A stretch of 64,000 bases of DNA from Laceyella sediminis (GTDB lineage Bacteria > Bacillota > Bacilli > Thermoactinomycetales > Thermoactinomycetaceae): the NCBI RefSeq assembly GCF_003003125.1, contig NZ_PVTZ01000010.1, forward strand, positions 62,001-126,000. The letters are read 5' to 3'. Below are positions 17,066 through 25,789 of this stretch, in pieces. Below the pieces are notes generated by a model. It searched no databases and was not told the DNA's origin. It was given only the letters and a program-made list of their open reading frames with translations. Every line of letters begins with the position of its first letter. The first letter of the stretch is position 1. The translations under genes and the position numbers were made by a program.

Positions 17066-17074
17066 ATTATAGCA
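17066..17074 (-). promoter_or_regulatory. Extended -10 promoter for OLE RNA
   Basis: TGCTATAAT on the minus strand is a perfect -10 box with the TG extension. It is located so that transcription would begin near 17058, six bases before the RNA closing helix. No good -35 box is seen. The upstream ispA gene ends 31 bases before it. Confidence 0.6.
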
Positions 17075-17104
17075 TAAGCTTACCGCCTTAGCACCTTGCA
17101 GAAC

Positions 17105-17998
17105 TTACCTGTCACGGGCCAAAAGATAGTCGGCGATTTGAAGCAACCGCTCCGGATTGATCCCAGCATAACCGATGATGGCGTTTTTGGCTTGCTCAGT
17201 TATTTCATTGAGTCGCTTTTTAGACTCCTCCAGCCCGAGCAAAGCGGGATACGTCGCTTTTTGGTTGGCTTCGTCACTACCGACCGGCTTGCCGATCAGC
17301 ACAGCATCTCCAATGACATCCAAAATGTCGTCTTGAATTTGAAACGCCAATCCCAGCCGATACGCATAACGGGTCAAAGCCGTCAAAGCCTCTTCATCTG
17401 CGCCAGCTACCATCGCTCCTGCGCGTACGGAAAACGCAATCAGGTCTCCAGTTTTCCGGTGATGAATGCTTTCCAGTTCAGCCAGCGTGACCGAGCGCCC
17501 TTCGCCTAGCAAGTCGTCCACCTGACCGCCAACCATGCCTTTGGCACCTGCAGCCACGGATGCTTCATTGATCAGCGCCAAAGCCACTTCCGGTGCGACT
17601 CCCGTTTCTCCTGCCGCGCGGGCCATGATCCCGAACGCTTCCGTCAGCAAGGCGTCACCGGCCAATATCGCGTGTGCTTCGCCGTAGACTTTGTGATTTG
17701 TCGGCATACCACGGCGCACATCATCATCATCCATCGCTGGCAAATCATCATGTATCAAGGAATAAGTGTGAATCATTTCAATAGCACAAGCGAAAGGCAA
17801 CGCTTGCTGAGTGTTTCCCCCAAGCGCTTCCACTGTCGCCAAGACAAGAACAGGCCGAAAACGCTTACCTCCGGCTAAAAGAGAATACCGCATGGCATCC
17901 TTCAAAACAGAAGGAATCCCTTCTAATCCGGCTGTGTAATCGTCAAGGGCCTGATGTACGAGCTTGGCTTTTTCTCTCATGTAGCTTTGTATCTGCAC
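17105..17998 (-). CDS. ispA: Farnesyl/geranylgeranyl diphosphate synthase
   Basis: The 297-residue trans-prenyltransferase elongates isoprenyl diphosphates in the cytoplasm. The first aspartate-rich motif is in HDDLPAMDDDDVRRG and the second in FQIQDDILD. KRFRPVLVL near residue 50 and the RKTGDLI segment are also conserved. The start is a GTG immediately after the xseB stop, behind AGGAGG. Chain length is not certain from the motifs; neighbouring xseB and dxs support the Bacillus IspA (YqiD) assignment. Confidence 0.94.
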   Translation of the reverse strand: MQIQSYMREKAKLVHQALDDYTAGLEGIPSVLKDAMRYSLLAGGKRFRPVLVLATVEALGGNTQQALPFACAIEMIHTYSLIHDDLPAMDDDDVRRGMPTNHKVYGEAHAILAGDALLTEAFGIMARAAGETGVAPEVALALINEASVAAGAKGMVGGQVDDLLGEGRSVTLAELESIHHRKTGDLIAFSVRAGAMVAGADEEALTALTRYAYRLGLAFQIQDDILDVIGDAVLIGKPVGSDEANQKATYPALLGLEESKKRLNEITEQAKNAIIGYAGINPERLLQIADYLLARDR

Positions 17999-18259
17999 CT
18001 AATCCATGTCCTCCTCTGCCTCAAACGGTTTTTTAATCCATTCCCCGTTTTCTTGCATCAACATTTCCACCTGTTGTTCGGCCCACTCCAGCTTTTTCCC
18101 GCAGAGGTGGGAAAGCTTCATCCCCTCATCGAACAACTGGATGGCCTGTTCTAGGGGTGCGTCTCCCCGTTCCAACAGCTGCACCACTTCTTCCAGCCGC
18201 TCCAACGCCTTCTCAAAGGCGAGCGACTCCAGTTGAGTCAGATCGATTGGATCACTCAT
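17999..18259 (-). CDS. xseB: Exodeoxyribonuclease VII small subunit
   Basis: The 86-residue helical protein has the family signature SFEKALERLEEVVQLLERGD-like pattern followed by LEQAIQLFDEGMKL and C-terminal KLEWAEQQVE. It forms exonuclease VII with XseA. GGAGG lies nine bases before the ATG at 18259; the ATG at 18265 is only three bases from it. It overlaps the end of xseA by eight bases, which suggests coupled translation. Confidence 0.95.
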   Translation of the reverse strand: MSDPIDLTQLESLAFEKALERLEEVVQLLERGDAPLEQAIQLFDEGMKLSHLCGKKLEWAEQQVEMLMQENGEWIKKPFEAEEDMD

Positions 18260-19613
18260 CGCCATTTGCCTCCGATCTCCAAACTTGACATTTGAGTTGG
18301 CCGTCAGCCACCCGTACCCGGATCAGATCTCCCGGCCGGACTTGTTGCCTTGATTTCACCAACTCACCGTTTGCGTGTCGGTACACGAGCGAATAGCCGC
18401 GTTGCATCACTTTGAGCGGACTTAGGGCGTCCAATTGGGCCACCAATGCTAGATGCTTCTGACGCATACCGTTTAGCTGTTGCAACATCACCTGGCGCTG
18501 ATTGCGCTCTAAGACGGCAACGCGTTCACGCAGTTGTCTGATCCGTTCTTGGGGATGATGCGCGGCCAACCGGACACGCTCATTCGCCAAGCTTTGGCGT
18601 TTCTCCCGGACAAGCTGCACCATGGCACGCTCCAATCTAGCTTCCAACTCATCGCGCCGTTGCACGTATTGGTGCAAACGGGCATGGGGATATTTAAAAA
18701 TCGGTCGGTCCACGCTTTTCTCCAACCGCTCGCGAGCCCGATCAAGTACAGCCATTTGCGCCCGTAACAGCCGTTGCGTCAGCAAAGCGACCCGCGCTTT
18801 CAGATCCTCCACATGGGGAACCACCAGTTCAGCAGCGGCGGTTGGTGTCGCCGCTCGCACGTCAGCCGCAAAATCACTGATCGTCACATCCGTCTCATGG
18901 CCTACCGCGGAAATCACAGGTACCTGGGAACGATAAATGGCGCGGGCCACGATCTCTTCATTAAACGCCCACAACTCCTCAAGCGAACCGCCGCCCCGCC
19001 CCACGATCAACACATCCGCTTCCAGATGCAGGTTCATCCGGTCAATCGCCGCTGCGATCTCCGAAGCCGCTTTTTCCCCCTGAACCGACACGGGATGCAA
19101 CAAGATGCGCGTGAGGGGATAGCGGCGGCGCATCGTCGAGATAATGTCGCGCACCGCCGCTCCATGCGCGGAAGTGATCACGCCGACGGTTTTGGGAAAC
19201 GCGGGGATAGCTTTTTTCGGGGCATCAAACAAACCCTCAGCAGCCAACTGCTCTTTCAAGCGCTGAAACGCCACATGCAAGTCGCCCACTCCGCTCAAGC
19301 GCATGTCTTGGGCGTAAAGCTGCAAGCTTCCACTCTTTTGATAGATGGAAACATAACCCTTGACCAACACCCGGTCCCCATTTTTGGGAACAAATCGCAA
19401 GCGGCGATTGTTGCCTGCGAACATCACTGCATTCAGGGTGGCATTTTCATCTTTCAAAGTGAAATACATGTGGCGGCTATGGGTGTGTTGCGAGAAATTG
19501 GAAATCTCCCCTTCCACCCACACCCCTTTTAAGCTATCGTCGTCTTCCAGCTTGCGGTAAAGATGTTGAACCAAATCCGTTACCGACCAACGTTCGGGTT
19601 CACGGATCATCAT
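18252..19613 (-). CDS. xseA: Exodeoxyribonuclease VII large subunit
   Basis: The 453-residue catalytic subunit degrades single-stranded DNA from both ends. An N-terminal OB-fold (VWVEGEISNFSQHTHSRHMY) is followed by the nuclease domain with VITSAHGAAVRDI, DVLIVGRGGGSLEELWAFN and SAVGHETDVTI. A long charged helical region and a C-terminal GYSLV segment complete the protein. It begins 74 bases downstream of folD and overlaps xseB. Confidence 0.96.
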   Translation of the reverse strand: MMIREPERWSVTDLVQHLYRKLEDDDSLKGVWVEGEISNFSQHTHSRHMYFTLKDENATLNAVMFAGNNRRLRFVPKNGDRVLVKGYVSIYQKSGSLQLYAQDMRLSGVGDLHVAFQRLKEQLAAEGLFDAPKKAIPAFPKTVGVITSAHGAAVRDIISTMRRRYPLTRILLHPVSVQGEKAASEIAAAIDRMNLHLEADVLIVGRGGGSLEELWAFNEEIVARAIYRSQVPVISAVGHETDVTISDFAADVRAATPTAAAELVVPHVEDLKARVALLTQRLLRAQMAVLDRARERLEKSVDRPIFKYPHARLHQYVQRRDELEARLERAMVQLVREKRQSLANERVRLAAHHPQERIRQLRERVAVLERNQRQVMLQQLNGMRQKHLALVAQLDALSPLKVMQRGYSLVYRHANGELVKSRQQVRPGDLIRVRVADGQLKCQVWRSEANGDE

Positions 19614-19687
19614 CTTCCCTCACTTTGTCTGTAAGAATGAGTAAAACCTTTTCTCACCTTATCATGTTCCGCGGCTACCGTCCATGC

Positions 19688-20536
19688 CTATTTACCAATT
19701 CGTTTGGCCGCTTCTACCGTGTTGCGCATCAACATGGCAATCGTCATCGGACCTACCCCGCCCGGAACAGGAGTGATGGCGGAAGCGATCTCCTTGACCT
19801 CGTCAAACTTCACATCGCCAACCAGTTTCCCCTCATGGCGGTTAACGCCAACGTCAATGACTACCGCACCCGGTTTAACATGCTCGGCAGTCAGCATCTC
19901 CGGCCGCCCCACTGCCGCGATCAAAATATCAGCCTGCTTGGTATGGGAAGCCAAATCAGCCGTCCGGGAATGGCACATGGTGACGGTGGCGTCAGCACGT
20001 TGGAGAAGCAGGGAGATCGGTTTGCCCACAATATTGCTCCGGCCGACCACAACCGCGTGCTTCCCAGCGATTTGTACGCCGCTTCGTTGCAATAAATGCA
20101 TGATGCCATGAGGCGTGCAAGGCAAAAGCGCTTCTTGGCCGATAACCATGTTGCCGACGCTGACAGGTGTGAACCCATCCACATCCTTGGCGGGAGAGAT
20201 GGTAGCAATGACCTTGTCTGGATTGATATGATCTGGCAATGGCAATTGTACCAAAATCCCATGAATGGCAGGGTCGGCATTGAGCGTTTCGATTAGCTCC
20301 AACAGCTCTCGTTCGGAAATAGACGATTCGCGGCGGATAAGCCGGGAGTTGATTCCCACTTCTTCAGAAGCGCGAATTTTCCCTTTCACATAGGATTCCG
20401 ATGCCGGATGATTGCCTACCAACACCACTGCAAGGCCCGGAATCAAGCCTTTTTCCTTTAATTTAGCCACTTCGATTTTCAATTCGCTACGCACTTCTTT
20501 TGCGATTGTTTTTCCGTCAATAATGGTTGCCGTCAT
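19688..20536 (-). CDS. folD: Methylenetetrahydrofolate dehydrogenase/cyclohydrolase FolD
   Basis: The 282-residue bifunctional enzyme interconverts methylene- and formyl-tetrahydrofolate with NADP. The signatures are [15 protein letters not shown] with the catalytic lysine, [13 protein letters not shown], the NADP site [11 protein letters not shown], and [16 protein letters not shown] use the ATG at 20536, behind AAGGATGTGG. The frame is open 14 codons further, but that part has no ribosome binding site. A promoter and an inverted repeat lie just upstream, so folD may be independently controlled within the nusB-xseA cluster. Confidence 0.96.
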   Translation of the reverse strand: MTATIIDGKTIAKEVRSELKIEVAKLKEKGLIPGLAVVLVGNHPASESYVKGKIRASEEVGINSRLIRRESSISERELLELIETLNADPAIHGILVQLPLPDHINPDKVIATISPAKDVDGFTPVSVGNMVIGQEALLPCTPHGIMHLLQRSGVQIAGKHAVVVGRSNIVGKPISLLLQRADATVTMCHSRTADLASHTKQADILIAAVGRPEMLTAEHVKPGAVVIDVGVNRHEGKLVGDVKFDEVKEIASAITPVPGGVGPMTIAMLMRNTVEAAKRIGK

Positions 20537-20558
20537 TTTATCCACATCCTTATTTCTT

Positions 20559-20589
20559 AACATTAATAGCAATTTCACTCATTAATGTT
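20559..20589. repeat. Inverted repeat at the folD transcription start (candidate operator)
   Basis: AACATTAAT and ATTAATGTT form a perfect 9-bp inverted repeat with a 13-base spacer. It covers the predicted folD transcription start, a usual repressor position. The cognate protein is unknown. Confidence 0.45.
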
Positions 20590-20590
20590 C

Positions 20591-20619
20591 AGTTTATCCT
20601 GTTCACTCTTGGATGTAAA
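20591..20619 (-). promoter_or_regulatory. Predicted sigma-A promoter of folD
   Basis: TTTACA (-35, 20619-20614), 17 bases and TAAACT (-10, 20596-20591) are read on the minus strand. Spacing is ideal; the -10 matches four of six. Confidence 0.45.
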
Positions 20620-20621
20620 GA

Positions 20622-20647
20622 TAAAATGAGAGGGGGGATACCCCTCT
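20622..20647 (-). terminator. Weak terminator-like hairpin after nusB
   Basis: A 7-bp stem AGAGGGG/CCCCTCT with a five-base loop includes the nusB stop codon and is followed by CATTTTATC on the minus strand. It may partly separate nusB from folD. Confidence 0.4.
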
Positions 20648-21081
20648 TATGAGTTGATCTCTTGATTGTCCACTTGCTGTTGGGGGGGTAGATCGGCAAC
20701 CAACCGCCCTAACACCCCGTTGACAAAACGGCCAGATTCGACACCGCCAAACGCCTTGGCCAAATCGACCGCCTCATTTAAAATAGCGGCTCTCGGCGTG
20801 TCCACTTCATGCATCAACTCATAGACCGCCAACCGCATGATGGCCCGATCCACGGAAGAGATGCGGGCGAGTGACCAGCCTTCCTTTAAATGGCGTTCAA
20901 TCACTGGATCAATGGTAGCCTGGTGCTCCCTCACCCCTTGCGCCAGACGGAGGTAAAACGCGTGATCTTCCTGCTCCAGCTTTTCACCTCTCGTCCGGAT
21001 CACATCCGTCTCTTCATCGGGATGAAATTCACATTCGTACAATGCTTGAATCACTCTTTCGCGTGCGGTTCTTCTGCTCAT
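20647..21081 (-). CDS. nusB: Transcription antitermination factor NusB
   Basis: The all-helical 144-residue protein starts SRRTARERVIQALYECEF and has the conserved RISSVDRAIMRLAVYEL and NEAVDLAKAFGGVESGRFVNGVLG segments. With NusE it binds boxA RNA and promotes rRNA antitermination. GGAGGAAGG lies five bases before the ATG. It follows yqhY after a 206-base gap. Confidence 0.97.
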   Translation of the reverse strand: MSRRTARERVIQALYECEFHPDEETDVIRTRGEKLEQEDHAFYLRLAQGVREHQATIDPVIERHLKEGWSLARISSVDRAIMRLAVYELMHEVDTPRAAILNEAVDLAKAFGGVESGRFVNGVLGRLVADLPPQQQVDNQEINS

Positions 21082-21287
21082 TAAAACCTTCCTCCAAAAA
21101 GAAGCCCGAGCAGTGTCTGCCCGGTCCCATAATTTTGCGCATCCATATTATCGAGCTTGTTTGATCGGCCGTCGCGCATCAAAGCGGTGCCTGCCTCATT
21201 CGTATTTTGCCCAGAGAAACACCGTCTCTTGCATGGTTCTCGTCTCTAGAACGCCCGTTGCGCGCGTGGGAAATCGTTAAAGGATGT

Positions 21288-21659
21288 TCACTCGGATTTC
21301 TCCGGCGGCATCTTGATCCCATCCACGCGAACAATCACTTTATCGACTGTCAAACCGGTCATGCTCTCTACTGCCGTCTTCACTTGCTCTTGGATTTCGC
21401 GGCCCACATCTGGAATATGGAAACCATATTGTACCACAACCGCCAAGTCGATCGTAAGTTGGTCTTCCAGATCAACGCGAATTCCTTTCTTCAGGTTTTT
21501 ACGTCCCAGCAGTTGGTTGATGTCCCCAACAACCCCTCCGCTAAGGGTGATCACACCGTTCACCTGGGAAGCTGCGATGCCCGAAATCAATTGAATCACT
21601 TCTGGAGCGATCTCCACTTTGCCAAGCTGGTTCGCGTCGTATTGGTACAAATCACTCAT
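21288..21659 (-). CDS. yqhY: Asp23/Gls24 family envelope stress protein YqhY
   Basis: The 123-residue DUF322 protein shows the family pattern [24 protein letters not shown] and a conserved C-terminal [12 protein letters not shown] and VIVRVDGI. In Bacillus it follows accC and is thought to modulate acetyl-CoA carboxylase. Here its start overlaps the end of accC by eight bases, which supports that link. It has no membrane segment. Confidence 0.93.
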   Translation of the reverse strand: MSDLYQYDANQLGKVEIAPEVIQLISGIAASQVNGVITLSGGVVGDINQLLGRKNLKKGIRVDLEDQLTIDLAVVVQYGFHIPDVGREIQEQVKTAVESMTGLTVDKVIVRVDGIKMPPEKSE

Positions 21660-23013
21660 GCCGATCCTCCTCGTTTAAATTAGTCTTCTCCAAGAATTGG
21701 ATATGGAAGTCACCTGACACAAAGTTGGGATGGTTCAACACCTTCAGATGGAACGGAATGGTCGTGTGCACGCCATCGATCGCAAATTCTTTGAGCGCGC
21801 GGTTCATGCGTTCGATTGCCTCCTGCCGGTCTTTCCCCCAAACGATCAGTTTGGCCACCATCGAATCATAAAATGGGGAAATTTGATACCCTTGGTAACA
21901 GGCGCTGTCAATGCGCACGCCATTTCCGCCCGGAGGTAGGTAGAATTGGATCTTACCCGGAGACGGCATGAAGTTTTTGTCCGGCCGCTCCGCATTGATC
22001 CGGCATTCAATCGACCAACCGTCGAAGCGAATGTCTTCCTGTTTCCATTTTAATTTTTCTCCGGCGGCAATGCGAATCTGTTCTTTGACCAAATCGATTC
22101 CGGTGATCAACTCGGTGACCGGATGTTCCACTTGAATCCGGGTGTTCATCTCCATGAAATAAAAATTACCGTCTTTGTCCAACAAGAATTCGACTGTCCC
22201 CGCACCGGAGTATTGTACAGACTCTGCTGCTTTCACGGCCGCCTCACCCATACGGGAGCGCAAATCTTCGCTCAGCGCTGGAGAAGGCGCCTCTTCGATC
22301 AGTTTTTGGTAGCGGCGCTGGATGGAGCAATCCCGCTCACCCAAATGAATCACATTGCCGTAATTGTCAGCCAGCACCTGAATTTCAATATGGCGGGGCT
22401 CAACCAAAAATTTCTCCAGATAAACCCCGGAATTGCCGAAGTTGGCTTCCGCTTCCTTTTGCGCCAAGGTGATTGCACGCGTAAGCTCTTCTTCGTTGTA
22501 AACGACGCGCATTCCTTTACCGCCGCCGCCTGCTGTCGCTTTCACGATAACGGGGTACCCGATCTCCGCCGCGGTCTTGGCCGCTTCTTCCAGATCATCG
22601 ATCACCCCTTCAGTTCCGGGAACGGTCGGCACACCCGCCACTTTCATGGTCTCGCGCGCCGTGGTCTTATCCCCCATCTTTACAATCGCTTCTGGTGAAG
22701 GGCCGATGAAGGTGATGTTGCATGCCGTACACAATTCCGCGAAATCGGCGTTCTCCGCCAAAAAGCCATAGCCGGGGTGGATGGCGTCCGCTCCCACCAA
22801 GGTCGCCGTGCTAAGCAGGTTGGTCATGTTTAGATAGCTGTCTCGAGCAGCCGCCGGGCCAATGCAATACGCTTCATCCGCCAAAGTCACGTGCAACGCA
22901 TCGCGATCCGCTTCTGAATAGACGGCGACGGTGCTGATCCCCAGTTCGCGGCAAGCGCGGATGATGCGAACAGCAATCTCGCCGCGGTTTGCGATTAAAA
23001 TTTTTTTAAACAT
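21652..23013 (-). CDS. accC: Biotin carboxylase subunit of acetyl-CoA carboxylase
   Basis: The 453-residue ATP-grasp enzyme carboxylates biotin on AccB in the first step of fatty acid synthesis. It carries [20 protein letters not shown] at the N-terminus, the glycine-rich ATP loop [12 protein letters not shown], the HIEIQVLAD and [12 protein letters not shown] segments, and the active-site FLEMNTR-like motif [17 protein letters not shown]. It lies 22 bases after accB and overlaps yqhY. Confidence 0.97.
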   Translation of the reverse strand: MFKKILIANRGEIAVRIIRACRELGISTVAVYSEADRDALHVTLADEAYCIGPAAARDSYLNMTNLLSTATLVGADAIHPGYGFLAENADFAELCTACNITFIGPSPEAIVKMGDKTTARETMKVAGVPTVPGTEGVIDDLEEAAKTAAEIGYPVIVKATAGGGGKGMRVVYNEEELTRAITLAQKEAEANFGNSGVYLEKFLVEPRHIEIQVLADNYGNVIHLGERDCSIQRRYQKLIEEAPSPALSEDLRSRMGEAAVKAAESVQYSGAGTVEFLLDKDGNFYFMEMNTRIQVEHPVTELITGIDLVKEQIRIAAGEKLKWKQEDIRFDGWSIECRINAERPDKNFMPSPGKIQFYLPPGGNGVRIDSACYQGYQISPFYDSMVAKLIVWGKDRQEAIERMNRALKEFAIDGVHTTIPFHLKVLNHPNFVSGDFHIQFLEKTNLNEEDRHE

Positions 23014-23035
23014 AGCGTAAACCTCCTCCCATGGC

Positions 23036-23539
23036 CTAAGTTGTTTTCACCAGGAACAGAGGCTGGCCGAACTCAACCAACTGACCGTTTTCGACGAGAA
23101 CTTTGACAATCGTTCCACGCACTTCAGCTTCGATCTCATTCATCAACTTCATCGCCTCCACGATGCAGACGACCGTATCCCCGTTGACCGTGTCGCCTTC
23201 TTTCACATAAGGGTCTGCATCCGGAGCTGGAGCGCGGTAGAAGGTTCCCACCATGGGCGAAACGATTTTATGTAGATTGGCATCTTCCACCTCTTCCTCT
23301 ACTTTAGTGGGCGCTGCCACTTGAGGCTCTTTTGGAGACGCAGGTGCTTCTTGAACGGGCGCCGGAGCCGGAGCTTGTGGAACAACACTTACCGGAGCTT
23401 GTGGCGCAACAGTCATAACAGGAGCCCCAGATTTTTTGATGGTAACTTTTGTACCTTCTTTATCGATTTCAAATTCTTCAATGCTCGACTCATCAATCAA
23501 CCGAATCAGTTCACGGATTTCATGCATTTTAAATGCCAT
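23036..23539 (-). CDS. accB: Biotin carboxyl carrier protein of acetyl-CoA carboxylase
   Basis: The 167-residue carrier has an N-terminal helical segment, an Ala/Pro-rich linker (about 38-80), and a C-terminal biotinyl domain. The biotin attachment site is Lys131 in [20 protein letters not shown] precedes the ATG. It is first in the accB-accC-yqhY unit, and a candidate promoter lies 60-90 bases upstream. Confidence 0.97.
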   Translation of the reverse strand: MAFKMHEIRELIRLIDESSIEEFEIDKEGTKVTIKKSGAPVMTVAPQAPVSVVPQAPAPAPVQEAPASPKEPQVAAPTKVEEEVEDANLHKIVSPMVGTFYRAPAPDADPYVKEGDTVNGDTVVCIVEAMKLMNEIEAEVRGTIVKVLVENGQLVEFGQPLFLVKTT

Positions 23540-23598
23540 TGCCTATCACTCCTTGTATTGTCTTGGCAAGGATACTCAAGTATGATAATAACGCTAAT

Positions 23599-23627
23599 AG
23601 CATACCGTTTTTTTAGTGGTTTGACCA
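23599..23627 (-). promoter_or_regulatory. Candidate promoter of accB
   Basis: TGGTCA, 17 bases, TATGCT (four of six matches in each) read on the minus strand. The -35 lies in a small palindrome, GTGG-TCAAA-CCAC. I see no FapR-type site. Confidence 0.35.
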
Positions 23628-23903
23628 CCCCTTGAGCTTAAACGGAGCCCCATCGACCCTCTGCCTTTTAAAGCCTTGCGGGTGAGTTGACAGCTCACAC
23701 ATTCATCCTACTTGTTTCTTTTCCTAATATCAACTATTAAGACCAGATACTAAATCGAAGCCCCCTCTTTTCCCACGGCTCACGTTGTTAATACATTTGT
23801 AAAACATTTCACTTGCAACTATCTTCCCCTCAATTTGACCAGCGAGTATAATAAAAAAGTCATCCCATTTCCCCTCCAAATGAAAAAATGTAGCCTTATT
23901 GCT
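23628..23903. other. Intergenic stretch between accB and the spoIIIA operon
   Basis: No gene is supported here. There is a short palindrome (GTGAG-CTGTCAA-CTCAC type, near 23680) and AT-rich sequence towards 23870. Small open frames lack ribosome binding sites. Confidence 0.6.
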
Positions 23904-23936
23904 AAGAGCCGGTTTCCATGAAGGAAACCGGCTCTT
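23904..23936 (-). terminator. Terminator-like hairpin after spoIIIAH
   Basis: A perfect 14-bp stem (23904-23917 with 23923-23936) with a five-base loop lies eight bases past the spoIIIAH stop. T residues directly after the stem are few on the minus side and four on the plus side. Confidence 0.65.
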
Positions 23937-23943
23937 TTCCACT

Positions 23944-24504
23944 TTATTTGCGATAGGCGACCGATACATTGAGCGGAGAAACATTGAGATGTTGTTTCAC
24001 CAAACTGATCAGTCCGACCACTTGTTTCCTGCTTAGATGCTCAGTCTGTACGACGACATCGACATGTGGACTGTTGCTCACCACCACGGCATCACGGTAC
24101 CCCTCTTTGCGAATCAGTTCTTCCAGCACCGTTTCCGCATTGTCCACTTTCATCAGCTCTTCAATTTTCGCATTGGCTTCCTGCAGTTCTTTTTCCGAAG
24201 CATCCGGATTGGTCAGCACTTTCATGTATTCTTCTACCATCTTCTGACGCAACGTGCTCCGTTGCAATTGGTATCCGACAAAATAATCATCTTGGTCTTT
24301 CTTGTTCAGTTTATCCTTGGAGCTGTTTGCCGACGCTGGTTGATGGATTGGTTTAATGTTGACGTCCACATCCCCCTCCGGGTCCACCTGTTTGGCCGCT
24401 TGCCGAACCGGCTCCACAGGCCCCGTCACAATATAATAAGCTGACAACACCACCATGATGGATAACATCGTCACCAACCAAACCGTTTGTTTGTTCACTG
24501 ACAT
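23944..24504 (-). CDS. spoIIIAH: Stage III sporulation protein AH
   Basis: The 186-residue membrane protein of the mother cell has one N-terminal transmembrane helix (VWLVTMLSIMVVLSAYYIV) and a large extracytoplasmic part ending in the ring-forming YscJ/FliF-like fold. It pairs with SpoIIQ of the forespore to form the feeding-tube channel. The ATG at 24504 follows AAGGGGGAA. It is the last gene of the operon, before a hairpin. Confidence 0.94.
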   Translation of the reverse strand: MSVNKQTVWLVTMLSIMVVLSAYYIVTGPVEPVRQAAKQVDPEGDVDVNIKPIHQPASANSSKDKLNKKDQDDYFVGYQLQRSTLRQKMVEEYMKVLTNPDASEKELQEANAKIEELMKVDNAETVLEELIRKEGYRDAVVVSNSPHVDVVVQTEHLSRKQVVGLISLVKQHLNVSPLNVSVAYRK

Positions 24505-24517
24505 GTACAATTCCCCC

Positions 24518-25132
24518 TTATCCTTTTGGCAGAACAGAAATGCGGTGCATGGGAATGTCCAATGTGCGCTGGACGGCCTCGATCACGATAGCCTTGACTT
24601 GCAGATTTTCCACTCCGCGCGCTACTACCAGCACACCCCGGACTTTGGGTTTCAACTTCTTCACGACCACTGGCCTTTCGCCATCATCATTGCGATAATA
24701 CGCCGTTTTTCTGTCCCGCGTGTTTTGGGTGATAGAACGGTTTCCTCCCGTTTTGTCCCGTTCCGTCGTCACTTGCTCCGAATGCCGTTCATCGATTTGC
24801 ACCACTTCCTCCTCTGTAGAGTCAAGGTTGACGACCACTGAAACATCATCCACGCCGACGATTTTGCCTAGCACTTCCGACAACTGCTGTTCCACTTCCC
24901 GTTCATACTGTTGCATCGCCGACATGGGATGGTTCACTTGCGGTTTCGCAGACGCGGGCATCACCCCCTCCGGCTCCGGTTGGACGGCGCTTTCTTTCAC
25001 TCCCACAAATGAGGAAACCAACATGATCGCCACGCCGGCCCCTCCCAAGATCACCATCCAGCCCAGCTTGCTTTTTTGCTTGTCGCTGCTTGCCAATTTC
25101 TGTTCCAACTGCTTCAACCATTTGAACAACAC
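24518..25132 (-). CDS. spoIIIAG: Stage III sporulation protein AG
   Basis: The 204-residue ring protein of the SpoIIIA-SpoIIQ channel has a single membrane helix (WMVILGGAGVAIMLVSSFV), a linker, then the ring-building motif region (GVDDVSVVVNLDSTEEEVV, PKVRGVLVVARG). The start is GTG behind GGGGAGGTG. It lies 13 bases before spoIIIAH and 17 after spoIIIAF. Confidence 0.94.
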   Translation of the reverse strand: MLFKWLKQLEQKLASSDKQKSKLGWMVILGGAGVAIMLVSSFVGVKESAVQPEPEGVMPASAKPQVNHPMSAMQQYEREVEQQLSEVLGKIVGVDDVSVVVNLDSTEEEVVQIDERHSEQVTTERDKTGGNRSITQNTRDRKTAYYRNDDGERPVVVKKLKPKVRGVLVVARGVENLQVKAIVIEAVQRTLDIPMHRISVLPKG

Positions 25133-25149
25133 GCTTCACCTCCCCGCGC

Positions 25150-25779
25150 CTATAATGCATCCACTGTCACCTGAACTTGTTCTTGCCGCACATGCCAAGC
25201 ATCCGACAAGTAACTGGCGATGTTCTGGGCTAGTTTGTTCCCCGCATGGTCCCCTTTGGGTGAAGCAGTTTCCCTTTCGCCGACCGAAATGTACACAGGT
25301 TGAACCGGTTTGCCTCCCAACTGATGGGGTGAAACGGCAGACGCGCTAGCCCTCACGTGGATGTGCTTGATTTCGGCCATCCCCTTCGGCCTGGTTTGCA
25401 GGATCACGTTCGACTCCGTCACTTCCACTCCAAACTTCCGCTCCACCTGTTCCTTGATGCTCAGCTCCATTTGCTTCGACGATTGCTCTTGTATCAAGCG
25501 GTCTTGCGTGGTTTTCAACTTTTCTCCCTGTTCTCGAATCTGCTGTAGCGATGCCAATCTTTCTCCATGCGACGCATGGGTGAACGCCAACGCGGACAAA
25601 TCGTATTCTTCCGACAATAATTGGAAGATCGGCGTCAGTATCGCCATGATGATCAGTAACCCCATCACCAGCTTGACATAGCGATCCAAGGCGTTGTTGG
25701 GCAACAGCAAATCAATAAATGTTGCGATCAACACCAAGATGATGATTTGTTTGAGCCATTCGCTTATCCATTCGATCAC
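25150..25779 (-). CDS. spoIIIAF: Stage III sporulation protein AF
   Basis: The 209-residue protein has two N-terminal membrane helices (IIILVLIATFIDLLLP and YVKLVMGLLIIMAILTPIF, the second being the family signature) and a soluble C-terminal domain. It is a component of the SpoIIIA channel complex in the outer forespore membrane. It follows spoIIIAE by 10 bases. Confidence 0.94.
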   Translation of the reverse strand: MIEWISEWLKQIIILVLIATFIDLLLPNNALDRYVKLVMGLLIIMAILTPIFQLLSEEYDLSALAFTHASHGERLASLQQIREQGEKLKTTQDRLIQEQSSKQMELSIKEQVERKFGVEVTESNVILQTRPKGMAEIKHIHVRASASAVSPHQLGGKPVQPVYISVGERETASPKGDHAGNKLAQNIASYLSDAWHVRQEQVQVTVDAL

Positions 25780-25789
25780 TTTGGGTCAC

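Noticed and set aside
21082-21180. Possible 32-codon frame ending in GTGQTLLGLLFGGRF just before nusB
   Set aside because: It ends inside the nusB ribosome binding site with a TAATG overlap, but has only a poor ribosome binding site itself and no recognisable product.
23730-23984. Minus-strand frame of 84 codons after spoIIIAH
   Set aside because: It overlaps spoIIIAH and its hairpin and lacks a start signal.
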